Below, piece by piece: positions 1 to 6,778 of a DNA stretch of 18,053 bases; within the stretch, counting starts at the first letter, position 1; every line of letters begins with the position of its first letter. The position numbers and the translations under genes are program-made. Origin of the DNA: DATGKR01 sp035294565 (GTDB lineage Bacteria > Actinomycetota > Acidimicrobiia > Acidimicrobiales > Palsa-688); assembly GCA_035294565.1 (NCBI GenBank), contig DATGKR010000155.1:1-18053 (forward strand). Reading direction: 5' to 3'. A model generated the notes under the pieces. It made no database searches, had not been told where the DNA came from, and saw only the letters and a list, made by a program, of their open reading frames with translations.

Positions 1-383
1 TGGCGGCCGATCGTTATGGTTGTGTCGCACTGGATGATCACGTCGTAGGTGAACACCGAGTGGTCCCCGATCTCGATGACAGAGGTCGGGCCGCCGAGCT
101 CGGCACGGAAGTTGCGGCGGAACTCCACGCCCCGCCCGACACGGAAGGTCCCCCCGTAGGGCATGTGCAGCGAGAAGCCGGGCCCGAGGTAGGTCCCCGG
201 CCCAAAGCTGATCGAGGCATGGGGGTTCCGGAACAGCACCCATATCTTTCGAAGGCGAGACATCCACGCCGGTCCCTTCACGTAGCCGACGGTGACCGGG
301 AGCGACCTCAGCTTCCTCGCCGAGCCGAACACGTCGCGCACAGGTGCGGAGAGTAGCGTGGCCGGTCGAGCGTCGGGGCCCAT
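1..383 (-). CDS. Hexapeptide-repeat (left-handed beta-helix) acyltransferase, 3' part outside window
   Basis: The frame opens with ATG at 383-381 and runs off the left edge without a stop (127 codons seen), so the C-terminus is missing. The visible part ends in hexapeptide-type repeats of the left-handed beta-helix acyltransferase fold (IEIGDHSVFTYDVIIQ, then TITIG). Before that come the repeat-like stretches FGPGTYLGPGF and FRVGRGVEF. Enzymes of this family (WbbJ/maltose acetyltransferase-like) move acetyl or other acyl groups onto sugars in the cytoplasm, which fits a glycan locus. The catalytic His is not identifiable in this fragment. The gene is divergent from the nucleotidyltransferase at 411, with 27 bp between starts. 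An alternative start is GTG at 341-339, which has TACTCT (355-350) eight bases upstream and would suit a leaderless transcript; ATG 383 has no clear -10 or Shine-Dalgarno. The fold assignment is fairly sure; the substrate is unknown. Confidence 0.75.
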   Translation of the reverse strand, partial: MGPDARPATLLSAPVRDVFGSARKLRSLPVTVGYVKGPAWMSRLRKIWVLFRNPHASISFGPGTYLGPGFSLHMPYGGTFRVGRGVEFRRNFRAELGGPTSVIEIGDHSVFTYDVIIQCDTTITIGR

Positions 384-396
384 GGTCAGGTCGAAC

Positions 397-402
397 TAAG
401 TT
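397..402 (+). promoter_or_regulatory. Putative -10 element for a leaderless transcript of the nucleotidyltransferase gene
   Basis: TAAGTT matches the actinobacterial TANNNT -10 consensus and lies 8 nt before the GTG at 411. No convincing Shine-Dalgarno is present, so transcription probably starts at or next to the start codon. No -35 hexamer is recognisable. The element sits in the 27-bp divergent gap shared with the acyltransferase gene. Confidence 0.4.
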
Positions 403-410
403 CCGCCGGC

Positions 411-1145
411 GTGAAGACCGTGATCCTCTGCGGGGGACGGGGCAGCAGGGCCTACCCCCACACCGAGACGTTGCCCAAGCCCCTCCTCGACGTGGGCGGC
501 CAGCCGATCCTGCGCCACGTGATGGACATCTTCGCCGCGCAGGGGCACAGGGAGTTCATCCTCGCCACCGGCTACCTGGGCGAGCAGATCGCCGCTTTTG
601 CCCAGGAGCTGCCCGGCGAATGGGACGTGACGACGCTGGACACCGGTGCGGACACCGGCACTGGGGCCCGGGTCGAGCTGTGCCGGCCCCACCTCGGGGA
701 GCGTTTCATGGTCACCTACGGCGACGGCGTAGGTGATGTGGACCTCGCGCGGCTGCTGGAGTGCCACGGAGCGAGCGGGGCGACGGCAACCCTGACCACG
801 GTTCCGCTGCCCTCCCCCTATGGGACCGTCGACTTCGACGCCGACGGCCGGGTGCTGGCCTTCCACGAGAAACCGATCCTCCAGGACCACTGGATCAACG
901 CCGGGTTCTTCGTCTTCGAGGCGGAGGCGTTCGACTCGTGGCTCGGGGACGACCTCGAACGGGAGGTCCTGCCCAACCTCGCTTCTGCGGGGAGGCTCTA
1001 CGCGTACCGCCACACGGGCTTCTGGTCCTCCATGGACACCTACAAGGACGCCCTGCGGCTGGCCTCGTTCTGCCGGGAGGGCGAACCCCCCTGGCTGGCC
1101 CGCCGGGTCTCAGAGCAGGAGAGTCCGCTCGTGGAGCCCGGCTAG
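411..1145 (+). CDS. Glucose-1-phosphate cytidylyltransferase-like nucleotidyltransferase
   Basis: This 244-residue sugar nucleotidyltransferase starts at GTG. The N-terminal nucleotide-binding loop LCGGRGSRAYPHTETLPKPL (residues 6-25) is the signature of the NTP_transferase family, with PKPL as in RfbF-type enzymes. YGDGVGDVD near residues 103-111 carries the metal-binding Asp105. FHEKP is the sugar-phosphate-binding segment, and FWSSMDTYKDAL around residue 204 matches the RfbF C-terminal motif. Length is close to RfbF (about 257). The family condenses CTP (or another NTP) with a hexose-1-phosphate to give an NDP-sugar and pyrophosphate in the cytoplasm. A 4,6-dehydratase that resembles CDP-glucose 4,6-dehydratase is encoded at 9458-10456, so the two may feed one CDP-6-deoxyhexose branch. 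That pairing is inference; UDP/dTDP or heptose specificity cannot be excluded. The 3' end overlaps the convergent GT2 gene by 36 bp. Confidence 0.8.
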   Translation: MKTVILCGGRGSRAYPHTETLPKPLLDVGGQPILRHVMDIFAAQGHREFILATGYLGEQIAAFAQELPGEWDVTTLDTGADTGTGARVELCRPHLGERFMVTYGDGVGDVDLARLLECHGASGATATLTTVPLPSPYGTVDFDADGRVLAFHEKPILQDHWINAGFFVFEAEAFDSWLGDDLEREVLPNLASAGRLYAYRHTGFWSSMDTYKDALRLASFCREGEPPWLARRVSEQESPLVEPG

Positions 1146-2063
1146 CAGCTTGCCGCACAGCGAGGCGGCGTGGGCCGACACCTGCAGCGCGGCACCGGCG
1201 GCCCCCACCTTGCGACCGGGGGCGAGCCAGAGCAGATACGGCGCCGCGGCCAGGACGGCCGGCCTGAAACGGACTCCCGCCAGCGTGCCCGCCACCGCGG
1301 CCGCGAAGAGGGCGTTCTCGCGTTTTACCGCCCAGGGCCGCCAGAACGACCGGCGTATCTCGGGATGGCGGGCGGCCAGGCGGACGGTGTTGCCCTCCAG
1401 CCAGTGGAACCGCAGGTGCCAGGTCCACGACCTTTCTCCGAGCTCGTGCTCGACGACCGCCTGGTCTGCCCACTCCCGCTCCCAGCCGGCGCCGAGCACA
1501 GACCAGCCGAGGTTGGTGTCCTCCCCGCCGGGGAACGTCCCGAACGACTCGTCGAAGCCGCCCGCAGCCTGCAGGGCGGCGCGCCGGTAGAAGATGTTGC
1601 ACCCTTCGAACCAGGGGCTGGGGGCGAGGACCTGGCGGACAACCGTGAAGGGCGTGTAGCTGTACGTTTCGCTTCCCTCGGGGGTGACCGTAGGGCCTTG
1701 TACGACGCCCACCTCGGGCCGGTCGAATGGGCCGAGGCCCGCCTCGAGCCACGAGGGGCGGGGGACACAGTCGTCGTCGATGAAGGCCAGCAGCGGGGCG
1801 TCCGTGGCTCGCCACCCGTGGTTTCGTGCTCGCGCGGGGCCACCCGCCGGTCGGAGGTGGATGACCCGCGACCTGATCGGCAACCGCGCGGTCATTTCGT
1901 CGATAGCCCCCGCTTCGGCTTCGTCGGAGCCGTCGTCGACGACGACCGCCTCCCAGCGGGCCGCAGGGAGGGTCTGCTCCGCCAGCCCGCCCAGCAGACG
2001 GCGCAGGGATCCGGGTCGCCGGTGGGTTGGGACGACCACCGCGATGTCGACGCTCGACCCCAC
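1110..2063 (-). CDS. GT2 family glycosyltransferase
   Basis: A 317-residue GT-A fold transferase. VVVPTHRRPGS (residues 9-19) is the nucleotide-binding first strand, VVDDGSD (41-47) the second, and FIDDDCVPRPSWL (from residue 94) holds the metal-binding DxD equivalent. EGCNIFYRRAAL followed by GGFDESFGTFPGGEDTNL is the acceptor-side motif, with ED as the likely catalytic-base region. The C-terminal 70 residues are hydrophobic and basic, suggesting membrane association rather than a defined transmembrane helix. GTG starts directly after the TAG stop of the upstream methyltransferase gene (TAGGTG at 2066-2061), with GGAG in the upstream coding sequence as Shine-Dalgarno; the two are probably translationally coupled. 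It resembles the GT2 at 8484-9461 in the DCVPRP.WLEAG region. Donor and acceptor sugars are unknown. Confidence 0.88.
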   Translation of the reverse strand: MGSSVDIAVVVPTHRRPGSLRRLLGGLAEQTLPAARWEAVVVDDGSDEAEAGAIDEMTARLPIRSRVIHLRPAGGPARARNHGWRATDAPLLAFIDDDCVPRPSWLEAGLGPFDRPEVGVVQGPTVTPEGSETYSYTPFTVVRQVLAPSPWFEGCNIFYRRAALQAAGGFDESFGTFPGGEDTNLGWSVLGAGWEREWADQAVVEHELGERSWTWHLRFHWLEGNTVRLAARHPEIRRSFWRPWAVKRENALFAAAVAGTLAGVRFRPAVLAAAPYLLWLAPGRKVGAAGAALQVSAHAASLCGKLLAGLHERTLLL

Positions 2064-2978
2064 CTATCCCGGCTCCGGGGTTGTCGTCTCCAACCAGAAG
2101 ACCGAACCTCTGCGATTGACGTGCCGGAGCCCGGGGCGGCAGAACAACGGATCGAGCAGTGCGCTCAGTTCGGGCAGTCCGCTGGCATAGAAGGCCGGCA
2201 GGACCACCTGCAGCCAGGAAGCCCCGGCGAGCAGCAACGCCGCCAGCAGGTACTGCTCCGACCACCACATCTCCAAGAAGCCCCGCGGGTAGTCGTCCGG
2301 CAGGTAGATGTCGTGGATGCCGACGAGCACACCGGGGGGGAGGCTCGGGAGCACGTCGAGGTAGAACGCCACGCAGTCGGAGTTGGGCAGCACACGGTGG
2401 GAGCCGTCGAAGAAGACGATGTCACCGGGCACGAGCGCTCCGAAGGCCTCCTCCACGTCCACCTTCTCCAAGGGGGAGCGGACGATCGTGTCACACAGCG
2501 GATCCACCACGCTGCGAGGCTGGGGGTCTATCGACGTGATGGCCATGGGGATGCCAGCGTCGCGCCGGGCGCGGGCGACGACCTTGGTGGACTGGCCGCT
2601 TCCGACCTCGACGTAGTGGGCGGGTGCCCGCCGCCGGACGTAGCCGTAGAGCGAGACGGTATCGAGGCCGATCAGCCACGGATGCACCCAGCACGGCTCG
2701 GGCGACCGCTCGTCGTCGAGCGGTAAGACGGCCAGCGCGTCGAAATAGGAGGAGAAGCTCTGCAGCTCTGCTCTGTAACGGTTCGAGCCGGCCGCGAGCA
2801 GGTCTTCCACCCGACGGTGGGAGGGCCTTCCGAAGCCGTACCTCGGGCTCGGATCCGCAGTCGCCGGGTGGTCGAGCCTGATGACGTGCGGAAAGGCGGG
2901 CCAGAGGCGCCTCGCGCTGCGCTCGCCCAGCGCCGCAACCAGTCGGTCGAGGCGCCCCCGTATTCGGCTCACGTCCAC
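2064..2978 (-). CDS. Class I SAM-dependent methyltransferase (paralog of 3741-4553)
   Basis: 304 residues from GTG 2978. Motif I is YVEVGSGQST (about 122-131), motif II is SIDPQPR (149-155), and a DGSH (191-194) plus IHDIYLPDDYP pair follows, typical of small-molecule and sugar O-methyltransferases related to Methyltransf_24. I prefer GTG 2978-2976 because TAAGGT (2991-2986) lies exactly 7 nt upstream, a leaderless arrangement; a TTG at 2996 would extend the protein by 6 residues. It shares long conserved blocks with the product of 3741-4553, for example PRYG.GRP.H, LPPGVLVGI and EQYLLAA.LLAGA, so the two are paralogs. It heads a two-gene unit with the GT2 at 1110-2063. The likely role is O-methylation of a sugar in the glycan made by this locus; the position methylated is unknown. 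Confidence 0.8.
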   Translation of the reverse strand: MDVSRIRGRLDRLVAALGERSARRLWPAFPHVIRLDHPATADPSPRYGFGRPSHRRVEDLLAAGSNRYRAELQSFSSYFDALAVLPLDDERSPEPCWVHPWLIGLDTVSLYGYVRRRAPAHYVEVGSGQSTKVVARARRDAGIPMAITSIDPQPRSVVDPLCDTIVRSPLEKVDVEEAFGALVPGDIVFFDGSHRVLPNSDCVAFYLDVLPSLPPGVLVGIHDIYLPDDYPRGFLEMWWSEQYLLAALLLAGASWLQVVLPAFYASGLPELSALLDPLFCRPGLRHVNRRGSVFWLETTTPEPG

Positions 2979-2985
2979 GGGGACG

Positions 2986-2991
2986 ACCTTA
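2986..2991 (-). promoter_or_regulatory. Putative -10 element for leaderless transcription of the 2064-2978 methyltransferase
   Basis: Read on the minus strand, TAAGGT matches TANNNT and ends 7 nt before GTG 2978-2976. This favours that GTG over the TTG at 2996, which overlaps the region just upstream of the -10. AAGG within it could alternatively act as a Shine-Dalgarno for the same GTG, so both readings support the same start codon. Confidence 0.45.
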
Positions 2992-3000
2992 CGCAACGGC

Positions 3001-3006
3001 TACCGT
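3001..3006 (+). promoter_or_regulatory. Putative -10 element for leaderless transcription of the 3014-3763 methyltransferase
   Basis: TACCGT fits TANNNT and ends 7 nt before GTG 3014, with no Shine-Dalgarno in between. No -35 element is evident. It lies back to back with the minus-strand -10 at 2986-2991, so two divergent leaderless promoters would share about 20 bp. Confidence 0.45.
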
Positions 3007-3013
3007 TTGCGCC

Positions 3014-3763
3014 GTGACGAGGCGATCGGCGGCGGCTGGAGGTGCCGAGCGGCTGGCGATGGTCGAGCGGGTGCTGGCTGACCCCCCTGTCGTGCACTAC
3101 CTGACCTACGAGGACCTTCAGAACCGCCGGCTCACGGGCGTGCATTCCACCGAGGGCGCCTGCTACCGGTTCCTGGCAGCAACCTGCGGACCGGGCAGCC
3201 GAACCCTGGAGACGGGGGCAGGCATCTCCACAGTGCTCTTCGCAGCGTGGGGATGCGAGCACACGTGCGTCACGCCCGCGCAGGTCGAAGTCGACGCCCT
3301 GGTCGCCTACTGCCAGGAGCGTCGCATCCCTACCGACCGGGTGACCTTCCGTGTCGGGCCTTCCGAAGTGGTGCTCTCGCACGGCGATCCCGGCGCCTCC
3401 GCGCTCGACGTGGTGTTCATCGACGGTGGCCACGGGTTCCCGATCCCGATGATCGACTGGTTCTACGGGGCCGCCGGCCTGCGCAGAGGCGGGGTGCTGG
3501 TCGTCGACGACGTGCACCTGCCGGCGGTGAAGATCCTCCGGAGCTTCCTCGACCTGGACCCCCGCTGGGACCGCCTGGAGAGGACGTCAAAATGGGCGGC
3601 CTACGAACGGCTCGGCGACGGCCCTCTAGGGGAGGACTGGTACGACCAGCCCTTCTACCGTATGCCCGGCTCCCGGCTCAGACCGGTGGGTCCTTGGGAG
3701 GACCGCATGAGGAGGTTGGCTCGGCCGGTGAGGTCGGCGCTCAACCGCCGGCTGGGCCGCTGA
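3014..3763 (+). CDS. Class I SAM-dependent methyltransferase (Methyltransf_24-like)
   Basis: 249 residues from GTG. TLETGAGIST (64-73) is the glycine-rich SAM-binding motif I. FIDGGHGFPIP (from about 135) is the post-motif Asp/His segment seen in Methyltransf_24 enzymes. GGVLVVDDVHLPAV (about 161-174) is the following strand with acidic residues. The C-terminus is basic (PVRSALNRRLGR). A shorter form could start at ATG 3059 (MVERVLADPP), but the -10 at 3001-3006 supports GTG 3014. It differs clearly from the neighbouring paralog pair at 2064-2978 and 3741-4553, having another motif I and lacking the EQYLLAA block, so it is not a recent copy. It lies alone on the plus strand between two minus-strand units and overlaps the convergent gene by 23 bp. 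It probably methylates a sugar or lipid intermediate; the exact substrate is unknown. Confidence 0.8.
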   Translation: MTRRSAAAGGAERLAMVERVLADPPVVHYLTYEDLQNRRLTGVHSTEGACYRFLAATCGPGSRTLETGAGISTVLFAAWGCEHTCVTPAQVEVDALVAYCQERRIPTDRVTFRVGPSEVVLSHGDPGASALDVVFIDGGHGFPIPMIDWFYGAAGLRRGGVLVVDDVHLPAVKILRSFLDLDPRWDRLERTSKWAAYERLGDGPLGEDWYDQPFYRMPGSRLRPVGPWEDRMRRLARPVRSALNRRLGR

Positions 3764-4553
3764 TCTCCTTCTCCATCCAGAACGACGTGGCGTAGGGACC
3801 CATGCGGGGCGCGATGTGCCCCCACAGGGGATCGAAGCGGCGCCGACCCTCGCTCACCTGGGTCATGTAGAAGCCGGGGAAGCGGACCCGCCAGCCGGCG
3901 GCACCGGCAAGAAGTGCGGCTGCCAGCAGGTACTGCTCGCCGTACCACCGATCCACCCAGGAGGGGGGATAGTCCCACGGCAGGAACACGTCGTCGATGC
4001 CGACCAGCACCCCGGCCGGAAGGGCGGGCAGCAGCTCGAGGAAGGCGACCACCGCGTCGGAGTTCATGAACGCGGTGTGCGAGCAGTCGACTAGGACGAC
4101 GTCGCCGCTTCGGATCTCGTCCAGGATCGCCAGGTCCACCGCCTCGAGCGGCTTGCGGATCAGCACGTCGCACAGGGAGTCGATCTCGGCCCGCGGCTCC
4201 GGGTCGATCGACACGATCCTTGTGGGGAGGCCGTGGTCGTCGATGGTCCGGCGGGCGAACCGGGTGCTGAAGCCCGAACCAACCTCCAGGTATGTCGCTG
4301 GCCGCCGGTCGCGAAGGGCGGTGTACTGGACCATCGCGTCGACGCCCCCCCACCAGTCGTTGTCCCAGGTGAGCGTATCGGAGGGACCCCTGCCGCCGGG
4401 TATGGCGAGCACGTCCGGACCGGGGTCGAGAAGAGCCTTGACCACCTCCGCAGCGTCCGGTTCCCGGGCTTCCAGCCAGCGGCGCAGCCCGTCGTGCGCC
4501 GGTCTTCCCCAGCCGTAGCGGGGGGCGGGCCGCAGCGGGTACTCGAGCCTCAA
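3741..4553 (-). CDS. Class I SAM-dependent methyltransferase, 5' end apparently displaced by a frameshift
   Basis: The open frame holds 270 residues from a TTG at 4553-4551. YLEVGSGFST (88-97) is motif I, SIDPEPR (115-121) motif II, DCSH (156-159) and IDDVFLPWDYP follow, then EQYLLAAALLAGA. This matches the paralog at 2064-2978 along its length, including PRYGWGRPAH near the N-terminus. The paralog has about 30 further residues before that point, and here an equivalent N-terminal segment exists in another frame (4555-4680). In this frame a TGA at 4583-4581 blocks upstream extension, and the TTG has no Shine-Dalgarno. Removing one G near 4554 would give a 312-residue protein, close to the paralog. 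So either the gene is frameshifted, the sequence has an error, or a truncated protein is made. It is the last gene of the minus-strand operon that starts at 10456. Confidence 0.78.
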   Translation of the reverse strand: MRLEYPLRPAPRYGWGRPAHDGLRRWLEAREPDAAEVVKALLDPGPDVLAIPGGRGPSDTLTWDNDWWGGVDAMVQYTALRDRRPATYLEVGSGFSTRFARRTIDDHGLPTRIVSIDPEPRAEIDSLCDVLIRKPLEAVDLAILDEIRSGDVVLVDCSHTAFMNSDAVVAFLELLPALPAGVLVGIDDVFLPWDYPPSWVDRWYGEQYLLAAALLAGAAGWRVRFPGFYMTQVSEGRRRFDPLWGHIAPRMGPYATSFWMEKEISGPAGG

Positions 4554-4554
4554 C

Positions 4555-4680
4555 CGGGATCGGCTGGTAAGCGGCGCGGGTCAGGCCGAGGAGACGCCTT
4601 CGCGCCGAGTCGCGAGCGCGCACAGCCGCAAACCCCAGGTGCTGGCGGATGAAGCGTGGGTCGAAGATGGTGGAGGTCAA
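4555..4680 (-). pseudogene. Frameshifted N-terminal segment of the 3741-4553 methyltransferase
   Basis: In the frame starting at TTG 4680-4678 there are 42 codons with strongly G/C-biased third positions. They encode a protein beginning MTSTIFDPRFIRQHLGF and containing RDSARRRLLGL. The paralog's N-terminus has ERSARRLWPAF in the same place. The TTG overlaps the TGA of the upstream GT2 gene as TTGA, the same coupling style as the ATGA overlaps elsewhere in this operon. After CCG ATC CCG (ending at 4555) one extra G separates it from the methyltransferase frame. The joined product would read PIP then LRLEYPLRP, against the paralog's HVIRLDHP. I interpret this as the true 5' end of the gene, out of frame by one base. 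Confidence 0.6.
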
Positions 4681-5546
4681 CTCGTCCGGATCCAATCTCT
4701 ACGGTCGAGGGTCAGCCCGTAGGCGAACCCGCTTCCGAAAGCGGCGAGGGCGGGAGTCCCGAAGCCCCGGTTCCAGCCGAACACCGCCCGCTGGTACGCG
4801 AGGCGCGCGCGCAGGATCGGCAATCCCTGCCGGGCCGACCTACGGATGGCCGCACCGACCACGGCACCGCCGCCGCGCTCGTAGGCGAGGGCGTTGCGGC
4901 GGTTCGCGCTGGCGTCACGCCACTCCACGTGCTCCGCAGGCTCGCCGGGGGGGATCACCACCCGCCAGCCGCGTTCACGCACCCGTAGGACGAAGTCGTG
5001 GTCCTCCCCGCAAGCGGGGGTGCCGGGACCGAGGCGCTCGTCGAAACCACCGGCTTCCTCGGCTGCCTTTCGGCGCACCGCCATCGAAGCTCCGTGGGCG
5101 AACCGCCACGGTTCGAAAGGCGCGGGTCCTGGCGGGGGCCCGGGGTCCTCAGCGGCTCCCGGAACTCTGGACAGTCCGCGGACCTTGCCGCAGGCCAAGC
5201 CGACCTCCCGCTCGGCGAAGGGTGCCGCCATGGCGTCGGCCCATCCGGGCGGCACCCGGACGTCGTCGTCGGTCAAGAGCAGCACGTCCCCTGCGGACGC
5301 CCGGATGGCGGCGTTCAGCTGTCTGCACTTGCCGGGAGGCTCGACCCGCAGGTGGCGCAAGTCGGCGGCGGACGAGGGGCGCAGACGGTCCAGCACCTGG
5401 CTTGCGAAGTCGCCTCCAGCTTCGGCGACGACCAGCTCGTCATCCTCCCGCAGGCAGGCGGCGAGGCATGCGAGCGACTCGCCTAGCAACTGGGGCCGGC
5501 CCGCCGTGCACACGATCGCGCTGAGCCGCGGCCGAACAGGTGTCAT
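4677..5546 (-). CDS. GT2-like family glycosyltransferase
   Basis: 289 residues from ATG 5546. The GT-A core shows LSAIVCTAGRP (8-18) as first strand, then an unusual VVAEAGGD (39-46) where GT2 enzymes normally have VVDnGS. GKCRQLNAAIRASAGDVLLLTDDDVRVPPGW follows, in which DDD (93-95) is the metal-binding site. HGASMAVRRKAAEEAGGFDERLG and CGEDHDFVLRVRERGW are the acceptor-side and base motifs. The pattern is typical of actinobacterial GT2 enzymes in cell-surface glycan loci. The ATG overlaps the stop of the upstream GT4 gene as ATGA, and its own stop overlaps the probable TTG of the next gene as TTGA, so it is embedded in a coupled operon. Donor and acceptor cannot be told from sequence. Confidence 0.85.
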   Translation of the reverse strand: MTPVRPRLSAIVCTAGRPQLLGESLACLAACLREDDELVVAEAGGDFASQVLDRLRPSSAADLRHLRVEPPGKCRQLNAAIRASAGDVLLLTDDDVRVPPGWADAMAAPFAEREVGLACGKVRGLSRVPGAAEDPGPPPGPAPFEPWRFAHGASMAVRRKAAEEAGGFDERLGPGTPACGEDHDFVLRVRERGWRVVIPPGEPAEHVEWRDASANRRNALAYERGGGAVVGAAIRRSARQGLPILRARLAYQRAVFGWNRGFGTPALAAFGSGFAYGLTLDRRDWIRTS

Positions 5547-6772
5547 CGGGGCGGAGCCGGACTGGCGGGCATCCCTGCCTGCCGCCGGCGGAGCACGCTG
5601 TCCAGATAGCGCTCAGCCAGCGAGTCCCAGCCGAAGTGCCGCTCCGCCAAGCTCCTCGCCGAGGTCGCCACGCGGGTGGCGGTACCGTCGTCGAGCAGCA
5701 GCCGCACAGCGGCTCGGGCCACACCCTCGGCCGAGTCGGACATCAAGGCCGACTCGCCGTCTACCAGGCCGAGGCCTTCCAGGCCGACAGGGGTCCCGGC
5801 CAGCGGTCGGCCGGCGGCCATGGCTTCGAGTGCCTTCAGGCGGGTACCGGACCCCTGCCGCAACGGGACGAGCGCCACGCGGGCGGCCGCGAGGAGAGGG
5901 AAGACCGAGGGGACGTCGAAGTGGGCGTCGACCCCGGGCAGCGCGGCGAGCCTCCGGACCCGCTCGTGCGGCTGGCGCCCGACGAGGAGCAGGGTCGCGT
6001 CCGGCACCTCCGACCGCACGCGGGGCAGGATCTCCTCGCACAGCCAGACGGCGCCGTCGATGTTCGGTTCGTAGTTGAACGAGGCGCTGAAGATCATCGA
6101 ATGGGCGGGCGGCACCGGCGTCGCCGGGAAGCCCTCGAGATCCACGCCGTTGGGCACGACCTCCGTCCGGCCGCCCAGCGCCTCGGCGTCCTCTGCCGAA
6201 ACGGCGAACGTCAGGTCGTAGCCGTTCACGATGCGGCGCTCCCAGGCGGCGGCTCGCCTGGCGTCCGCCTCCCACAGCCGGCGGACCCGGGGCTTGTCGG
6301 TCACCGCGGCGCGCTGCCTGCACCTGACCGACAGAAGGTTGTGCAGGGTTATCGCCCACCGGCCGTTGCGGTGCCGGGGTAGGACGCCGGCCAGGTGCTC
6401 GTGCTCGACCTGCACCACGTCGTAACCCGAAGCGTTTCCCACATGCTGGCGGAGGGCTTGCACCACCCGGCAGTTCAGGGCTACCTCCGACGGCGGACGG
6501 CCGGGCAGTGTGGTCGCCAGGTTGTGCAGCCTGCGGCGGGCGGTGCCGAGGGCGCCCGATCCCCACGCCGCGAGAGGATCTTGCGGGCGGGGAAGGCAGG
6601 TGACGCCGTGGAGCAGGGAGGCCAGCTCGCCGTCGGTCAGCTGCCCCACTAGCACCAGGTCGACCTCGGCGAACGCGGCGGTCCGTTTCAGCAGATGGTG
6701 TTGGCGGATGCTACCTCCACCCCGACCGGCGTCGGGCACCTCGTCGCTGACCCAGAGCATGCGCAGCGCCAC
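5543..6772 (-). CDS. GT4 family (GT-B fold) glycosyltransferase
   Basis: 409 residues from GTG 6772; an in-frame ATG at 6760 is four codons downstream. The N-terminal GT-B domain begins MLWVSDEVPDAGRGGGSIRQ, the usual acceptor-binding loop. HNLLSVR and FAVSAEDAEAL are mid-domain features, and VVPNGVDLEGF (205-215) is the hinge motif of GT4. The C-terminal domain carries LVPLRQGSGTRLKALEAMA (301-319) followed by GRPLAGTPVGLEGL, the donor-phosphate binding region with the conserved Glu. It has no signal peptide or transmembrane helix and should be cytosolic or peripheral on the membrane. GT4 enzymes retain anomeric configuration and use NDP- or GDP-activated hexoses. Six bases separate it from the upstream methyltransferase stop. 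The sugar specificity is unknown. Confidence 0.88.
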   Translation of the reverse strand: MALRMLWVSDEVPDAGRGGGSIRQHHLLKRTAAFAEVDLVLVGQLTDGELASLLHGVTCLPRPQDPLAAWGSGALGTARRRLHNLATTLPGRPPSEVALNCRVVQALRQHVGNASGYDVVQVEHEHLAGVLPRHRNGRWAITLHNLLSVRCRQRAAVTDKPRVRRLWEADARRAAAWERRIVNGYDLTFAVSAEDAEALGGRTEVVPNGVDLEGFPATPVPPAHSMIFSASFNYEPNIDGAVWLCEEILPRVRSEVPDATLLLVGRQPHERVRRLAALPGVDAHFDVPSVFPLLAAARVALVPLRQGSGTRLKALEAMAAGRPLAGTPVGLEGLGLVDGESALMSDSAEGVARAAVRLLLDDGTATRVATSARSLAERHFGWDSLAERYLDSVLRRRQAGMPASPAPPR

Positions 6773-6778
6773 GGGAGC

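Noticed and set aside
1170..2726. Plus-strand open frame of 518 codons.
   Set aside because: Lies opposite two well-supported minus-strand genes (GT2 and methyltransferase); translation lacks any recognisable motif and reflects mirror-image codon bias.
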